Assembly (NCBI GenBank): GCA_963759125.1
Contig: CAVWXN010000005.1
Coordinates: 124,001-188,000 of the forward strand
From: JABDQA01 sp963759125
Lineage (GTDB): Bacteria > Desulfobacterota > Desulfobulbia > Desulfobulbales > Desulfocapsaceae
Reading direction: 5' to 3'
DNA length: 64,000 bases
The notes beneath the pieces are model-generated. The model made no database searches. It had not been told where the DNA came from and saw only the letters and a list, made by a program, of their open reading frames with translations. The position numbers and the translations under genes are program-made. This document shows positions 44,815 through 54,182 of the stretch, one piece after another (position 1 is the first letter of the stretch; the number at the start of each line of letters is the position of its first letter).

Positions 44815-47048
44815 CTAGGAAACGTCAAGGTTGGTCATCTCCTGGGTGACTGAATACCCATAATCCGGATACTCATAAATCGGCAACCGGGGGTCAGTGA
44901 AGCCGATGGAATATCCGTATAATCCAGCATAATCCTTAGGATCCTCACCTAGCTCAGAGAGCTGCTCCAGATATTCGCTGACCGATTTTGATTCGATAAT
45001 TATTATCTTGCCGAGTTTCTCGATGATCGGACTGTGTCGTCTGGTCGTATCGTGATCAAACTGCAGGATTCTTCTGCCATACCGGGTTATGCCTATAACC
45101 CGGAAACTCAAGCTCTTGCCGACGGCCGGCAGATTGAGGACATTTCGGTCTGAAGCCAGGAAGGGAATATTCTCCTTGTCTCGCAAGGCAGTGAGAAGAG
45201 ATGCCATTTCCTCGGTTTGTTCAAGATACGAGCTGAGCTCATCGATTGCCGGCTGATTCAGTTTTCCGATCACCTTTTCTTCCATCTGTTCCTGGACGGC
45301 GCGGCTATTCAGGGCAAAATTATAGCTGTTTTCCATATAGCCCTTTACCAAAAAACTGTAGTAGGGAAGCACGCCGACATCGCCGAGGGTCTGGCGCAGC
45401 TTGGCGTTATGGCCCCGCCGCGAGGCTGCGGCAGTGAAAACATGCTGATTGATGATCAGCCAGCCGGCCCCCTGGAGTTTGACGAGCGAGTCTTTGACCT
45501 GGGGAGTGATTTCCATCGGCGACTCAAAATGGGTCTGGATATAAAACTGTCTGATACCTATCTGTTTGGCCTTTTTCTGAAAATTCAGCAGAACCTCAAT
45601 CAGTTCGGGGGTAATCCGCTGCGGCAGATAGACAGGTAAACGGGTCCCGAGGCGAACCCGTACTATTTCAGCATATTTTTTATCCTCCGGGCGAGCCCTA
45701 TTTGCCGCTCGCTTCCGTTTGGCCATCTGATAGACGCCATCGAGAATCTGCTTGAGCGCCACGTCCGAGCTCATCAGCGCATCACCACCGGTGATCAGGA
45801 TATCTCGGAGCTGGGAATCCTGCTCGAAATAGTTCAATAGATCCCGCAGACGTTCCGGCCATTTTTTATTCGGCTGCAGCTTTTTCAGATCAAAGTTCAG
45901 CTTTCCTTTCTGAAACGAGTACATTCTCTGGCAGGAGGCACAGAGCCCGCCGCAGGCGCGCCCCGTTGTACCCGGGATGAGGATTGCGACTTCCGGGTAC
46001 CTTCGGTGAATATGGTCTTCAGAAGGCAGGAGCCAGCCGGCAGCGTTGGGTTTTCCCGGTTCAACCTGGTCCTCCTTTTCCCAGGCCACAATATGACCGA
46101 ATTCCTTAACCAGCTGCCTGCTGTAGATCACGTAATGGCGGATAGCCAGATCGGCACCAATGGCAAAATAGGGTACCCGGACATGCAGCAGGGAAAGGTA
46201 GTAGGGATTAACAAAGATCGGAATGGAGGCCTGCTCGGCTTCGTAAAGTATTTTCATGGTCTCGGGATCGAGTGAGTTGCCAAGCATCTCATTGAGCAGA
46301 TCGGCTGAGCGAACGGCGAATTTGAGATGGAACCGATAATCATCCCACCACTGGAGCGCCTGCATAAATTTCTGCTCTGGCGAGAGATCCGATCCGAAGC
46401 AGTATTTTTGGTCAACGATTTCCCCAGACTCCATTTTATCGATGATCAGATTCAGAATGCGATCCCGGTTTTCTTCCCTGAGCTTGACGATGCGGGGATC
46501 GAGTCCGGACGGGAAATCTGGCCATCCATTTTTCAACCTGGTGCCGGTCGGGCAGCTCACGTGTTTCCACCCCCTCGAACTGACGGAACAGATGAACCAT
46601 ATCCTCAAAGAATGGGGGTCTGGCCCCACCGGTGCCATGATTGACCGCCAGCCAGATCATTTTGATCGGATTATTGACCGCTGCCATTCCACGCAGATTC
46701 TGATCCTGATAGGCCATCCCCGCATGATCGATATAGTCGAGCAGACGAATTGCAGCAAAGTCTCTTCCAGGAAAGCATTTCATAAGGATTTTCGAGAGCC
46801 AGGTCAGCTCGGTAGTAGGCGATGGCCCGCTGGTTATCTGCCAGCACCTCCAGCACCCAGGTCCTGACCCCGATCAGCGCCTCGATCTCTGTCTTGGCGT
46901 AACGCATTATTTTTTCCAGCTTCGGATTCTCAGACAAGAGCTGGTGCAGCAAGCGGTGGGACTTTACCGAGATCGCTACCCGGTCCAGATCCATCAGGTC
47001 AGGATCATGATTGTGGTCGCGTCGATTCTCACGGATAGGGCTGGGCAT
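44815..47048 (-). CDS. Long KamA-type (lysine 2,3-aminomutase-like) radical SAM protein, two apparent frameshifts
   Basis: Three frames join to one protein of about 743 residues: 47048 to about 46765, about 46765 to 46512, and about 46512 to 44815. The junctions read cleanly after dropping one base at each (giving ...SWKDFAAIRLLDY... and ...ARFPSGLDPRIVK...). The radical SAM cluster motif is CGGLCASC (CX3CX2C), then ILITGGDALMSSD and the RLGTRLPVYLPQRIT and FYIQTHFESPMEIT strands typical of lysine 2,3-aminomutases. The conserved PLP-lysine of the classical enzyme is not obvious. About 300 residues precede the radical SAM domain, so it belongs to the long KamA-like group of unknown substrate rather than the 400-residue enzyme. 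Confidence 0.75.
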
Positions 47049-47186
47049 CGATCGATCCTCCCTTCCACATAGTTCAGATTTACCGCTGACAGGACATAGG
47101 GCTCTGCCAACAGGTCAGGCTCCTAAATAAATTATATATCTTAATCTGGCAGAGTAAAAGATTGGGAGGCAGCAGCGGCTATAAAA

Positions 47187-48788
47187 TCACCCCCCATAGC
47201 CACTCAGGTCCTGCATCGCAGGCAGGCGGCTCTGAGGATGGCGCTGTTCGCCGGCACTGGTCACATAGATAGCACTGCGCCCGGGCAGAGGGCATTTGGT
47301 TTCACAAATTCCACAACCGATGCACAGTGCATCATCGATGAACGGTTGGCGCACCTGTCGCCTACCGCCCTTATCATCGACCACCTCAGTGTTTTTGAAC
47401 TTGATCGCTTTTTCCGGCGTCGGGCAATGCTCCTCACAGACGATACACGGGATACCCTTGGCGAATGGCAGACAGCGATTCTTATCGAACCAGGCATGGC
47501 CGATCTTGAAGTGGTGTTTCTCAGCCATCCCAAGTACTTGTAAGGCTCCCGTTGGGCAAACCTGGCCACAGAGTGTGCAGTTGAATTCACAATAACCAGT
47601 CCGGGCAACCAGATAGGGTGTGAACATCCCCTCTATTCCGGCCCTGAGCATTACGGGCTGCAGGCCATTGGTGATGCAGACCTGCATGCACTGGCCACAG
47701 CGGACGCAGCGGTTGAGGAACTCGGGCTCAGCCAGGGCACCCGGAGGTCGAATCAACAGCGGATCGGCCTGGACATTAAGGGTCCGGACACCTAGTACCG
47801 TGGGGAGAACCAGCGACGCTGAGGCGGTGGCCAGAAAGCGCCTTCGAGAAAGTGAGGTTCCAGCGCCGGGGGAAATTGGCAGTACACCTTTGAAAGAAAT
47901 GATCTGTCGTGGACACTGCTCAAAGCAATCAATACAAAGGATACAGGTTTGCGCATCGATCTTTCTCTGCTCATCGATGGCACCCATGCGGCAGATGCGG
48001 GCGCAATGGCGACAGGCTCCGCAGCTCTCGTCGCCACCGGACATATCCAGCAGCCCGACCCGGCTGAACCAGCCCAGCAATGCCCCAAGCGGACAGATAT
48101 TGCGACAGAAAAAGCGCTGCTGGACATGCTCGGCGACGACCACCAGGCCCAAAACAAAGAGGCTGACCAGCCCGAACTGGTAAAACTTCTGTTCAAACGG
48201 CAGAATGGTGTGACGCAGGAACGAATAGACAGGTTCGGCAATCCGGTTGAGTGCATCCGGCAGATGCTGATAGGTGAAGGTAAAGAAAGAGACGGTCACC
48301 TCGTTGAGGCCCGGATATATGGCCTGTGAAAGTCCCCGCACCAGAATCGAAAAGGGATCGAGATAACCCGCCAGCGGCACCCCGAAAATCGCCGAAATGA
48401 GGATAAAGATCAGCAGTATTGAGGGCATAGAGGGGAATCTGGTGGCCTCATTTTTGCGGCCTCGTCCAAACAGACGGCGCCAGCCATCGAGCAATCCGCC
48501 CAGCGGGCAGAGCCAGCCGCAGAAAGAGCGGCCGAAGACAAGACTGAGAACCACTACCAGCAGTGCCGGCAGCATCAGGATAATTACGGTTTTCACTGCC
48601 AGCATGGTCGATAGCGCCAGCAGCGGATCAATCCGGAAAAGGATGTTTACCGCGTATTCAATGGAGTCCGAACCGGTGTAGTCTGTTTTGACAAACAGAA
48701 AGACAAAGAGCAGAAAACAAAACGCCTGAGAAACGATGCGCCCCTTTCTCAGCCATCGGTAGAAGGCACTCTGGGAAGCCTGTTCCAC
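47187..48788 (-). CDS. Membrane-bound multi-[4Fe-4S] protein (NapH-like N-terminus fused to NapG-like ferredoxin domain with an internal Tat motif)
   Basis: The 533-residue protein starts with about five membrane helices containing FGRSFCGWLCPLGGL and RFFCRNICPLGALLGW, the paired Cys motifs of NapH/CcoG-like proteins. A [4Fe-4S] pair follows (CGACRHCARIC, CILCIDCFEQC). Midway is a twin-arginine motif SRRRFLATASAS with a hydrophobic stretch, after which four more clusters are seen (CVRCGQCMQVC, CTLCGQVC, CIVCEEHC, CIGCGICETKC). It is therefore a fusion of a membrane electron-transfer part and an exported ferredoxin part, likely moving electrons between quinone and a periplasmic partner. It begins three bases after the DUF362 gene. 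Confidence 0.85.
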   Translation of the reverse strand: MEQASQSAFYRWLRKGRIVSQAFCFLLFVFLFVKTDYTGSDSIEYAVNILFRIDPLLALSTMLAVKTVIILMLPALLVVVLSLVFGRSFCGWLCPLGGLLDGWRRLFGRGRKNEATRFPSMPSILLIFILISAIFGVPLAGYLDPFSILVRGLSQAIYPGLNEVTVSFFTFTYQHLPDALNRIAEPVYSFLRHTILPFEQKFYQFGLVSLFVLGLVVVAEHVQQRFFCRNICPLGALLGWFSRVGLLDMSGGDESCGACRHCARICRMGAIDEQRKIDAQTCILCIDCFEQCPRQIISFKGVLPISPGAGTSLSRRRFLATASASLVLPTVLGVRTLNVQADPLLIRPPGALAEPEFLNRCVRCGQCMQVCITNGLQPVMLRAGIEGMFTPYLVARTGYCEFNCTLCGQVCPTGALQVLGMAEKHHFKIGHAWFDKNRCLPFAKGIPCIVCEEHCPTPEKAIKFKNTEVVDDKGGRRQVRQPFIDDALCIGCGICETKCPLPGRSAIYVTSAGEQRHPQSRLPAMQDLSGYGG

Positions 48789-48791
48789 GGG

Positions 48792-49802
48792 TTATACGCT
48801 GCCAGAAATGATATTCATTTGGGCAGGATCCAATTGGCCAAGTCCCATTCGGTGCGCTGCCACGGTGGCAGAAATATCTTCGGGTTTCAAATCGAAGAGC
48901 GTCGTGGCCAGGGCATCGACAGCAACCGGATCAACCGATCCGATTAAAGTGTCCAGGCGCCTGACATCCTCGATCGAGCCCCCCTGCGGACCGTTATTGG
49001 TCAAAATTCTGGTGGCATCGATAATCGTCAGCTGGGGAGTAATGACGGTGGCAAGATCGGCCAGATTCTGTCCCAGATCATGGTGCAGCGCTCCCCGCCT
49101 GCCGCCGATGACGCCCATCGAATTTTTGAGGCCCAGGGTCAGGCGGCTTAATCCATGGTGTTTGGCCACCGGCACGTTGATGTAACAATCAGCAGTCAGG
49201 GCGTCTTTATAAATATCCCATTCTGTCAGAGAACGGCCTTTGGCTATTTTGACCGGAACGAACTTGCGCTGATCGACATGCACAAGACTGGCTTTTTTGC
49301 TGCCGATCGACTTAATTGCTTCGGTCATCCCGCTATTGTTGTAGCAGCGCCGCTTTTCATTGCAGGTATAATCGAACACTTTGACCTCGTCAGCCCCTGC
49401 CTCAAGAGCCAGCTCAACCAGGGCACGGACCACCTGTGGATGAGTATTGGCCGCCTGCTCAGGTTTACGGTCCCAGCCGATATTAGGTTTTACCACCACC
49501 TTGTATCCGGGCTTGACGAATCTACTCATGGTACCGAGCAGCTCGACTGTTTTTTTCACCAGGGCCGTATAATCTTCCCCCGTCACCCTGGCCACGTCGG
49601 GTACAGACCCGTTCAAGGCAAGACACTCAGGGATACGAAGGAGGGGAAGGGAGAGACTGAGACCACCGCTATAAAGCGCTACCTGCTTGAGAAATCGACG
49701 TCTGTTCATGAACCGCACCGCTGCTTTGTTGATTCTGCTGCTGCCTCGCCAGTCTACCACATCAGTCCTGCCGCTACCAGCACGTGATGTATCTTTGCCC
49801 AT
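48792..49802 (-). CDS. DUF362 protein with a Tat-type signal
   Basis: A 336-residue protein; the twin-arginine motif MNRRRFLKQVALYSGG with a hydrophobic core starts at residue 32, or at residue 1 if the ATG at 49709 is used. Neither start has a convincing ribosome site. The DUF362 domain is marked by VVVKPNIGWDRKPEQAANTHP, VPVAKHHGLSRLTLGLKNSMG and DPVAVDALATTLF. DUF362 proteins are often coupled to ferredoxins, and here the gene is immediately ahead of the multi-cluster protein at 47187, with which it presumably works in the periplasm. Reaction unknown. Confidence 0.83.
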   Translation of the reverse strand: MGKDTSRAGSGRTDVVDWRGSSRINKAAVRFMNRRRFLKQVALYSGGLSLSLPLLRIPECLALNGSVPDVARVTGEDYTALVKKTVELLGTMSRFVKPGYKVVVKPNIGWDRKPEQAANTHPQVVRALVELALEAGADEVKVFDYTCNEKRRCYNNSGMTEAIKSIGSKKASLVHVDQRKFVPVKIAKGRSLTEWDIYKDALTADCYINVPVAKHHGLSRLTLGLKNSMGVIGGRRGALHHDLGQNLADLATVITPQLTIIDATRILTNNGPQGGSIEDVRRLDTLIGSVDPVAVDALATTLFDLKPEDISATVAAHRMGLGQLDPAQMNIISGSV

Positions 49803-50082
49803 GAGCGCTAACGTTCAGCCCTGTTGAACGCTCATTCATTGTTAATTATCAAGAGCTTGGAAGAGGTTCCCCAGAACCAGACCTAGCAAAATAAGGTCGT
49901 AGAATGATTGATTTTTCGAGTATCCCATGTGCGAATATCCTTGACAAAATCATCCTAACACTGCACAAAGTAGTACTGACATTTGTGGTACATGATAATT
50001 AACCCGGCCCGGGCAGGTAAAACTTATGATGCTGCCAGGGTGAAGGAGAACAAGATCATAAATTCTCAGGCAGGTAGAAACG

Positions 50083-51049
50083 ATGAATGAAGCATTGATT
50101 CTGGAGAAACTGGACCAGCTTTCCGCTGAAGTGAAGTCCCTCAAATCCGATGTCATGCAGGACATCAGGAAAGACCTCGAGCCGGTATTGAAAGACGCTA
50201 TGCCAAGTCTTTCCAGCGTTCTTGAAGATATAGATGACCGATACACCAAAGAAAAGGCCATCCATCTCGCCCAGAATGTCCTCACCAGTCTGGATGAGTT
50301 GAACGACATCGTCGACACCGTCAAGGCCGGTATGGAACTGAAGAGCGACATGATGCCGGTGGTCAAGCAGATATACCCGTCAACGATCAATTTTTTCAAT
50401 GATCTCAGTGGAGAATTCCACGTCGACGAGCTCACCATCCTGCTCAGGAAGCTGGTAACCAACCTGGACGCTCTCGGCGAGTCTATGGACATGCTCAAAG
50501 CCGGAGTCGAACTCAGGGATGAAATGATTCCCATCGTCAAGCTGATGTACCCGCGTATCATCCGCTTCATGAAATCGCTGCATGAAGGTGAATTCCAGGC
50601 TGAAAAACTCGGTGATCTGCTGCACATGATCCTGATCAATATCCATACCCTGAGCGATTTGCTGAACATGGTCCAGCCGATGACTGAATTCGTCAAGGAA
50701 TTCACTGCTGTGATGAAGGGCTCCGACATCATGAATTCGGTGAATCTCTGGCTCGACAGTCTGCAGCAGAGCAGCGGCATCGTCAAAGTTGCCGGAGTCT
50801 CATGGACCCAACTGAAGCGACTCGATTACAACGAGAAACAGGTCGAGGAAATCTGCCAGCGCGATCTCGGGCCTCGACTTCAACAAAGCCGAACCGGTGG
50901 GCCCGTTCACCCTGATGAAAAAGATGAGGGACCCAAAAGTCCAGTCGGCACTGGGTTTCATGTTCATGATGCTGGAGACCAGTGGGCACAGTCGTACTGG
51001 CCTACCAGGAAGACAAGAGAGAACAAGCGAACAACAACACATAAGATGA
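50083..51049 (+). CDS. DUF1641 protein paired with sulfide:quinone oxidoreductase, apparent frameshift at about 50860
   Basis: About 321 residues: the first frame runs MNEALILEKLDQLSAEVKSL to VEEICQ, and after dropping one base at about 50860 the protein continues AISGLDFNKAEPVGPFTLMK and KVQSALGFMFMMLETSG, the usual end of DUF1641 proteins, ending at TGA 51047. It is helical, with repeated LDEL/LDAL...MDMLKAGVELRDEM units (two copies near residues 65-90 and 125-150), and no membrane helix. DUF1641 proteins are regularly encoded next to SQR-like flavoproteins and may act as a docking or accessory subunit. It lies 73 bp ahead of the SQR gene. Confidence 0.8.
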
Positions 51050-51122
51050 GCAAACATACGGTTACACCGACTGTATCAATCTCGTACCTGTAAACCTGAC
51101 CGCAAAGGAGGCAACAGAAAAC

Positions 51123-52343
51123 ATGAAAAAGCTAGTCATACTCGGTGGCGGCACCGGTGGTACCATGATGGCGAACAAGTTGAGGAAGGATCTGGACGAT
51201 GACTGGATGATCACCATTATCGATAAAGATAACATCCATTATTACCAGCCCGGCTATCTTTTTGTTCCGTTCGACATCAACAAGCCGCGCGAGATAAGAA
51301 GAAGTAAGCGGGAGTTCATCAACCCGGGGATTGACTTTGTCATCAGCGATATCGCCAATGTCGACTGGGACAAGCAGGAGATTTCCACCGCCACCGAAGG
51401 TAAATTCAACTACGATATCCTGGTCATGGCCACCGGCTGTGATATTAGACCTGACGAAGTCGAAGGGCTTGAGGAAGGCTGGGGACACGACATCCATGGA
51501 TATTACCGCTTCAACGACTGTCAGGAACTGGGTAAGGCGCTGAAGAGGTTTAAAGGTGGAAAAATCGTGGTCAATATCGCCGAAATGCCTATAAAATGCC
51601 CGGTTGCACCGCTTGAATTTGCCTTTCTGGCGGACTGGTATTTTCATGAGCGGGGAATCCGCGACGATGTCGAAATTGAATTCGTCACCCCCCTTTCAGG
51701 CGCCTTCACCAAACCGGTAGCCACCAAAGTCCTGACGGATGCCTGCGAGGATAAAAACATCAAGATCATACCGAACTTCGCGCTCGGCTCGGTCGATCAC
51801 AAAGAGAAAGTCATCCAGGCCTTTGACGGCAGCGAAGTCAACTATGACATGCTGGTCTCCATTCCGCCCAACTTCGGGGCCCAGGTTATGATCGATTCCG
51901 GTATTGCCGACCCGATGGGCTATATCCCCGTCGACAAGCACACCCTGCAGCCCGAAGGCCACGACAACGTCTGGGTGCTGGGCGACGGAACCGACGTACC
52001 GACCTCGAAAGCTGGCGCAGTAGCCCATTTCCAGGGAGACGTGCTGCATGAGAATATCCTGGCCTATGTTTCGGGAGGTGAACAGCACGCCCGGTCGGAC
52101 GGGCACGCGGTCTGATTCATCGAATCAGGCTTCGGGAAAGCCTACATAATCGACTTCAACTACGACCAGGAACCACTGACCGGAAAGTACCCCTTTCCAG
52201 CCATCGGACCAATGAGTCTGCTCAAAGACACGGAACTCAACCACATGGCAAAACTGATGTTCAAATGGGCCTACTTCAACCTGCTCCTCAAGGGGGCATG
52301 GCTTGGACCGCCCGACTTGATGATGGAAGGGAAAGTCAGATAA
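51123..52343 (+). CDS. sqr: Sulfide:quinone oxidoreductase with probable selenocysteine (UGA at 52113) in place of the C-terminal redox cysteine
   Basis: The open frame to a TGA at 52113 gives 330 residues; read through, it continues in the same frame FIESGFGKAYIIDFNYDQEP to a TAA at 52341, total 406 residues, the normal SQR size. The extension carries the C-terminal membrane-binding helices (FPAIGPMSLLKDTELNHMAK, MFKWAYFNLLLKGAWLGPPD). FAD-binding GGGTGGTMMANKLR starts the protein and VWVLGDGTDVP is the second FAD motif. Cys106 (MATGCD) and Cys159 (IKCPVAPLEF) match two SQR redox cysteines; position 331 (DGHAV-U-FIESGFG) matches the third, where the usual text is C-F/Y-x-E-x-G. A ribosome site AAAGGAGG precedes the ATG. 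It oxidises sulfide to polysulfide and passes electrons to quinone at the periplasmic face. Confidence 0.85.
52116..52143 (+). promoter_or_regulatory. Candidate bacterial SECIS hairpin for the UGA at 52113
   Basis: A 6-bp stem AGGCTT/AAGCCT (52127-52132 with 52138-52143) closes a CGGGA loop. The loop starts 17 nt after the UGA, the same offset as the candidate at 11176-11203 and as E. coli fdhF, and contains G residues as SelB binding needs. Confidence 0.6.
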
Positions 52344-52376
52344 CCTGCGGGATCGATCTCCACCTTTTTCGCAGCC

Positions 52377-52409
52377 GGCCGGGGTCGCAAGATCCCGGCC
52401 ATTTTTTTT
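52377..52409 (+). terminator. Intrinsic terminator of the DUF1641-sqr unit
   Basis: Stem GGCCGGG/CCCGGCC (52377-52383 with 52394-52400) followed by A and eight T (52402-52409), 34 bp after the TAA at 52341. Its position agrees with the read-through stop and not with the UGA at 52113, which would leave a 260-bp tail. Confidence 0.9.
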
Positions 52410-52585
52410 GTCCACTCCATCTCCTCTATCTCCCCCCTGGGCGAAAAACCTTTTGAAACCTCCGATCTTCTTTACTATACCTAGCGACAGAAATTGAGGG
52501 CGCCGTCCAGACAAGGCTGACCAGGAACCGGAGGAGCAGCCTGGTAGTGCGGTGAGCAGGCACCAGAGTCAGTAACGCTGTCTGG

Positions 52586-54182
52586 ATGGTGTGGAATTGT
52601 GTCGTTAGGTATCAAAGGGATCATGAAAGATACTGGACATACGGTGATTTGGTCGATCTCGAATACTTCCTTGGTAGCGACCGGGAATCCCTTCAGGCCG
52701 ATCTACACCAGAGAGACCGACAGATTTACCTGGACCTGGCTGAGGAAGATCAGCGAGCTGATCGAGGTCCACTGCTCCACCTCTGGCTGCGCCAGAGGAG
52801 GAGCCAGGTCTTCCCGGAGGGAAAAAGCCCGGGACAGGCTCTAGCCGAGGCCTTCATAACCTTCTGCTTAATACTGATGGTCGGCGGTGTTGTATTAGGG
52901 CTGACAAGCGGTTTAACGTTTTTCACCTATTCGGGATCAACCCCGGTCAACGTCATCAACTTTCTTTTTCTGTTCGTCTTCAGCCAGCTGCTGATGCTGT
53001 TCTTTCTTGTAATCGGAGCGGGACTCAGACTGGCAGGAGTGAATTTACTTCCGGCCCCGGTCGCCAGACTCTATGGGACAGCCGCAACCTGGTCCCTGAG
53101 CCGCTCCAAAAAGCTCCACCGTTACCTGCCGGAAGGGAGCAGCGCCGGCATCACCCAGCTTGAGGGACTGCTGAAAAAACAGAGAGAAACCTACGGATCG
53201 GTTTTCTACTGGCCACTCTTCGGCCTTTCTCAGCGGGTAATGGTGTGCTTCAACCTGGGGCTGCTCGCAGCGACTTGCTTCAGGATACTCACCAGCGATA
53301 TTGCCTTCGGCTGGCAGTCAACGATTCAATTCAGCACCGAATTTATCGCCAGGTCAGTAAAAATTCTGGCGCTACCCTGGTCATGGTTTATCCCGGGCCA
53401 CCATGGTTATCCCTCCGCTGCCCAGATCGAAGGCAGCAGAATCATTCTAAAGGACGGCATTTATCATTTGCAGACCCAGGATCTTATATCCTGGTGGCCA
53501 TTTCTTGTGCTTTGCATACTCTTCTACGGTGTACTCGTCAGGCTGCTTCTGGTTGTGGTCGGCAAAGTCGGTCAAGGGCTGGCATTGCGGAATCTCAAGA
53601 CCGACAGACCGGTGATTGTTCAGCTGGTCAATCGGATGAAAACCCCGCTGATGAAAAGTCAGGCAGTCACATCTGAGACTAACAGCGCTGTTAATGTCCG
53701 AGCTGAACATGGCACCCAGGGCAGAGCCGCAGAGCTCACCACTTCAACCTCAGCGGTGCTGCTGCTGCAGTCTACCGATATTGCCGAAAACTACGATCCT
53801 GCAGTCTTGGAACAATATCTCAGGGCCAGCGGTTTTTCCGTCTCCGGCCAGCCAGATCTATCACCAGGATCCGGGCGCTAACCGGACCCTGTTTGAAGGA
53901 TTACTGGCAGATTCGAACAACGATAACGAAGGGATTATGCTGGTCATGGAATCATGGATGCCCCCCATCAATGAAACCCTGCAGCTCATTAAAGACATCC
54001 GCCTGTCTGGTGGCAAACAGGTCCCTATTTTTGTGGGGCTGGTGGGTCAGGGATCGGATTGGCACTCCATCTTTCAGCCTGCTCCGGTGGAACGGAAGAT
54101 CTGGCGACAGAAACTCGACGGTCTGGCTGATCCTTATCTATCCCTGCACGATATTGGAGTCCAGAACCAAGATGCTAGCTGA
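52586..54182 (+). CDS. DUF2868 membrane protein, apparent frameshift near 53849
   Basis: About 531 residues. The domain opens WTYGDLVDLEYFLGSDRESL and RDRQIYLDL, typical of DUF2868, followed by a helical-membrane region with about four spans (AFITFCLILMVGGVVLGLTSG, FLFLFVFSQLLMLFFLVIGAG and two later). Near 53849 one base is extra; after correction the chain runs SVSGSQIYHQDPGANRTLFE to the QDAS end at TGA 54180. The start is uncertain, with no strong ribosome site at 52586. The stop overlaps the ATG of the DUF3482 GTPase, and DUF2868/DUF3482 pairs are known as conserved neighbours. Function unknown. Confidence 0.75.

Noticed and set aside
51123..52115. Annotating SQR as a 330-residue protein ending at UGA
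   Set aside because: The same frame continues with the conserved SQR C-terminus and terminator; the short version would lose the third redox residue and membrane helices.
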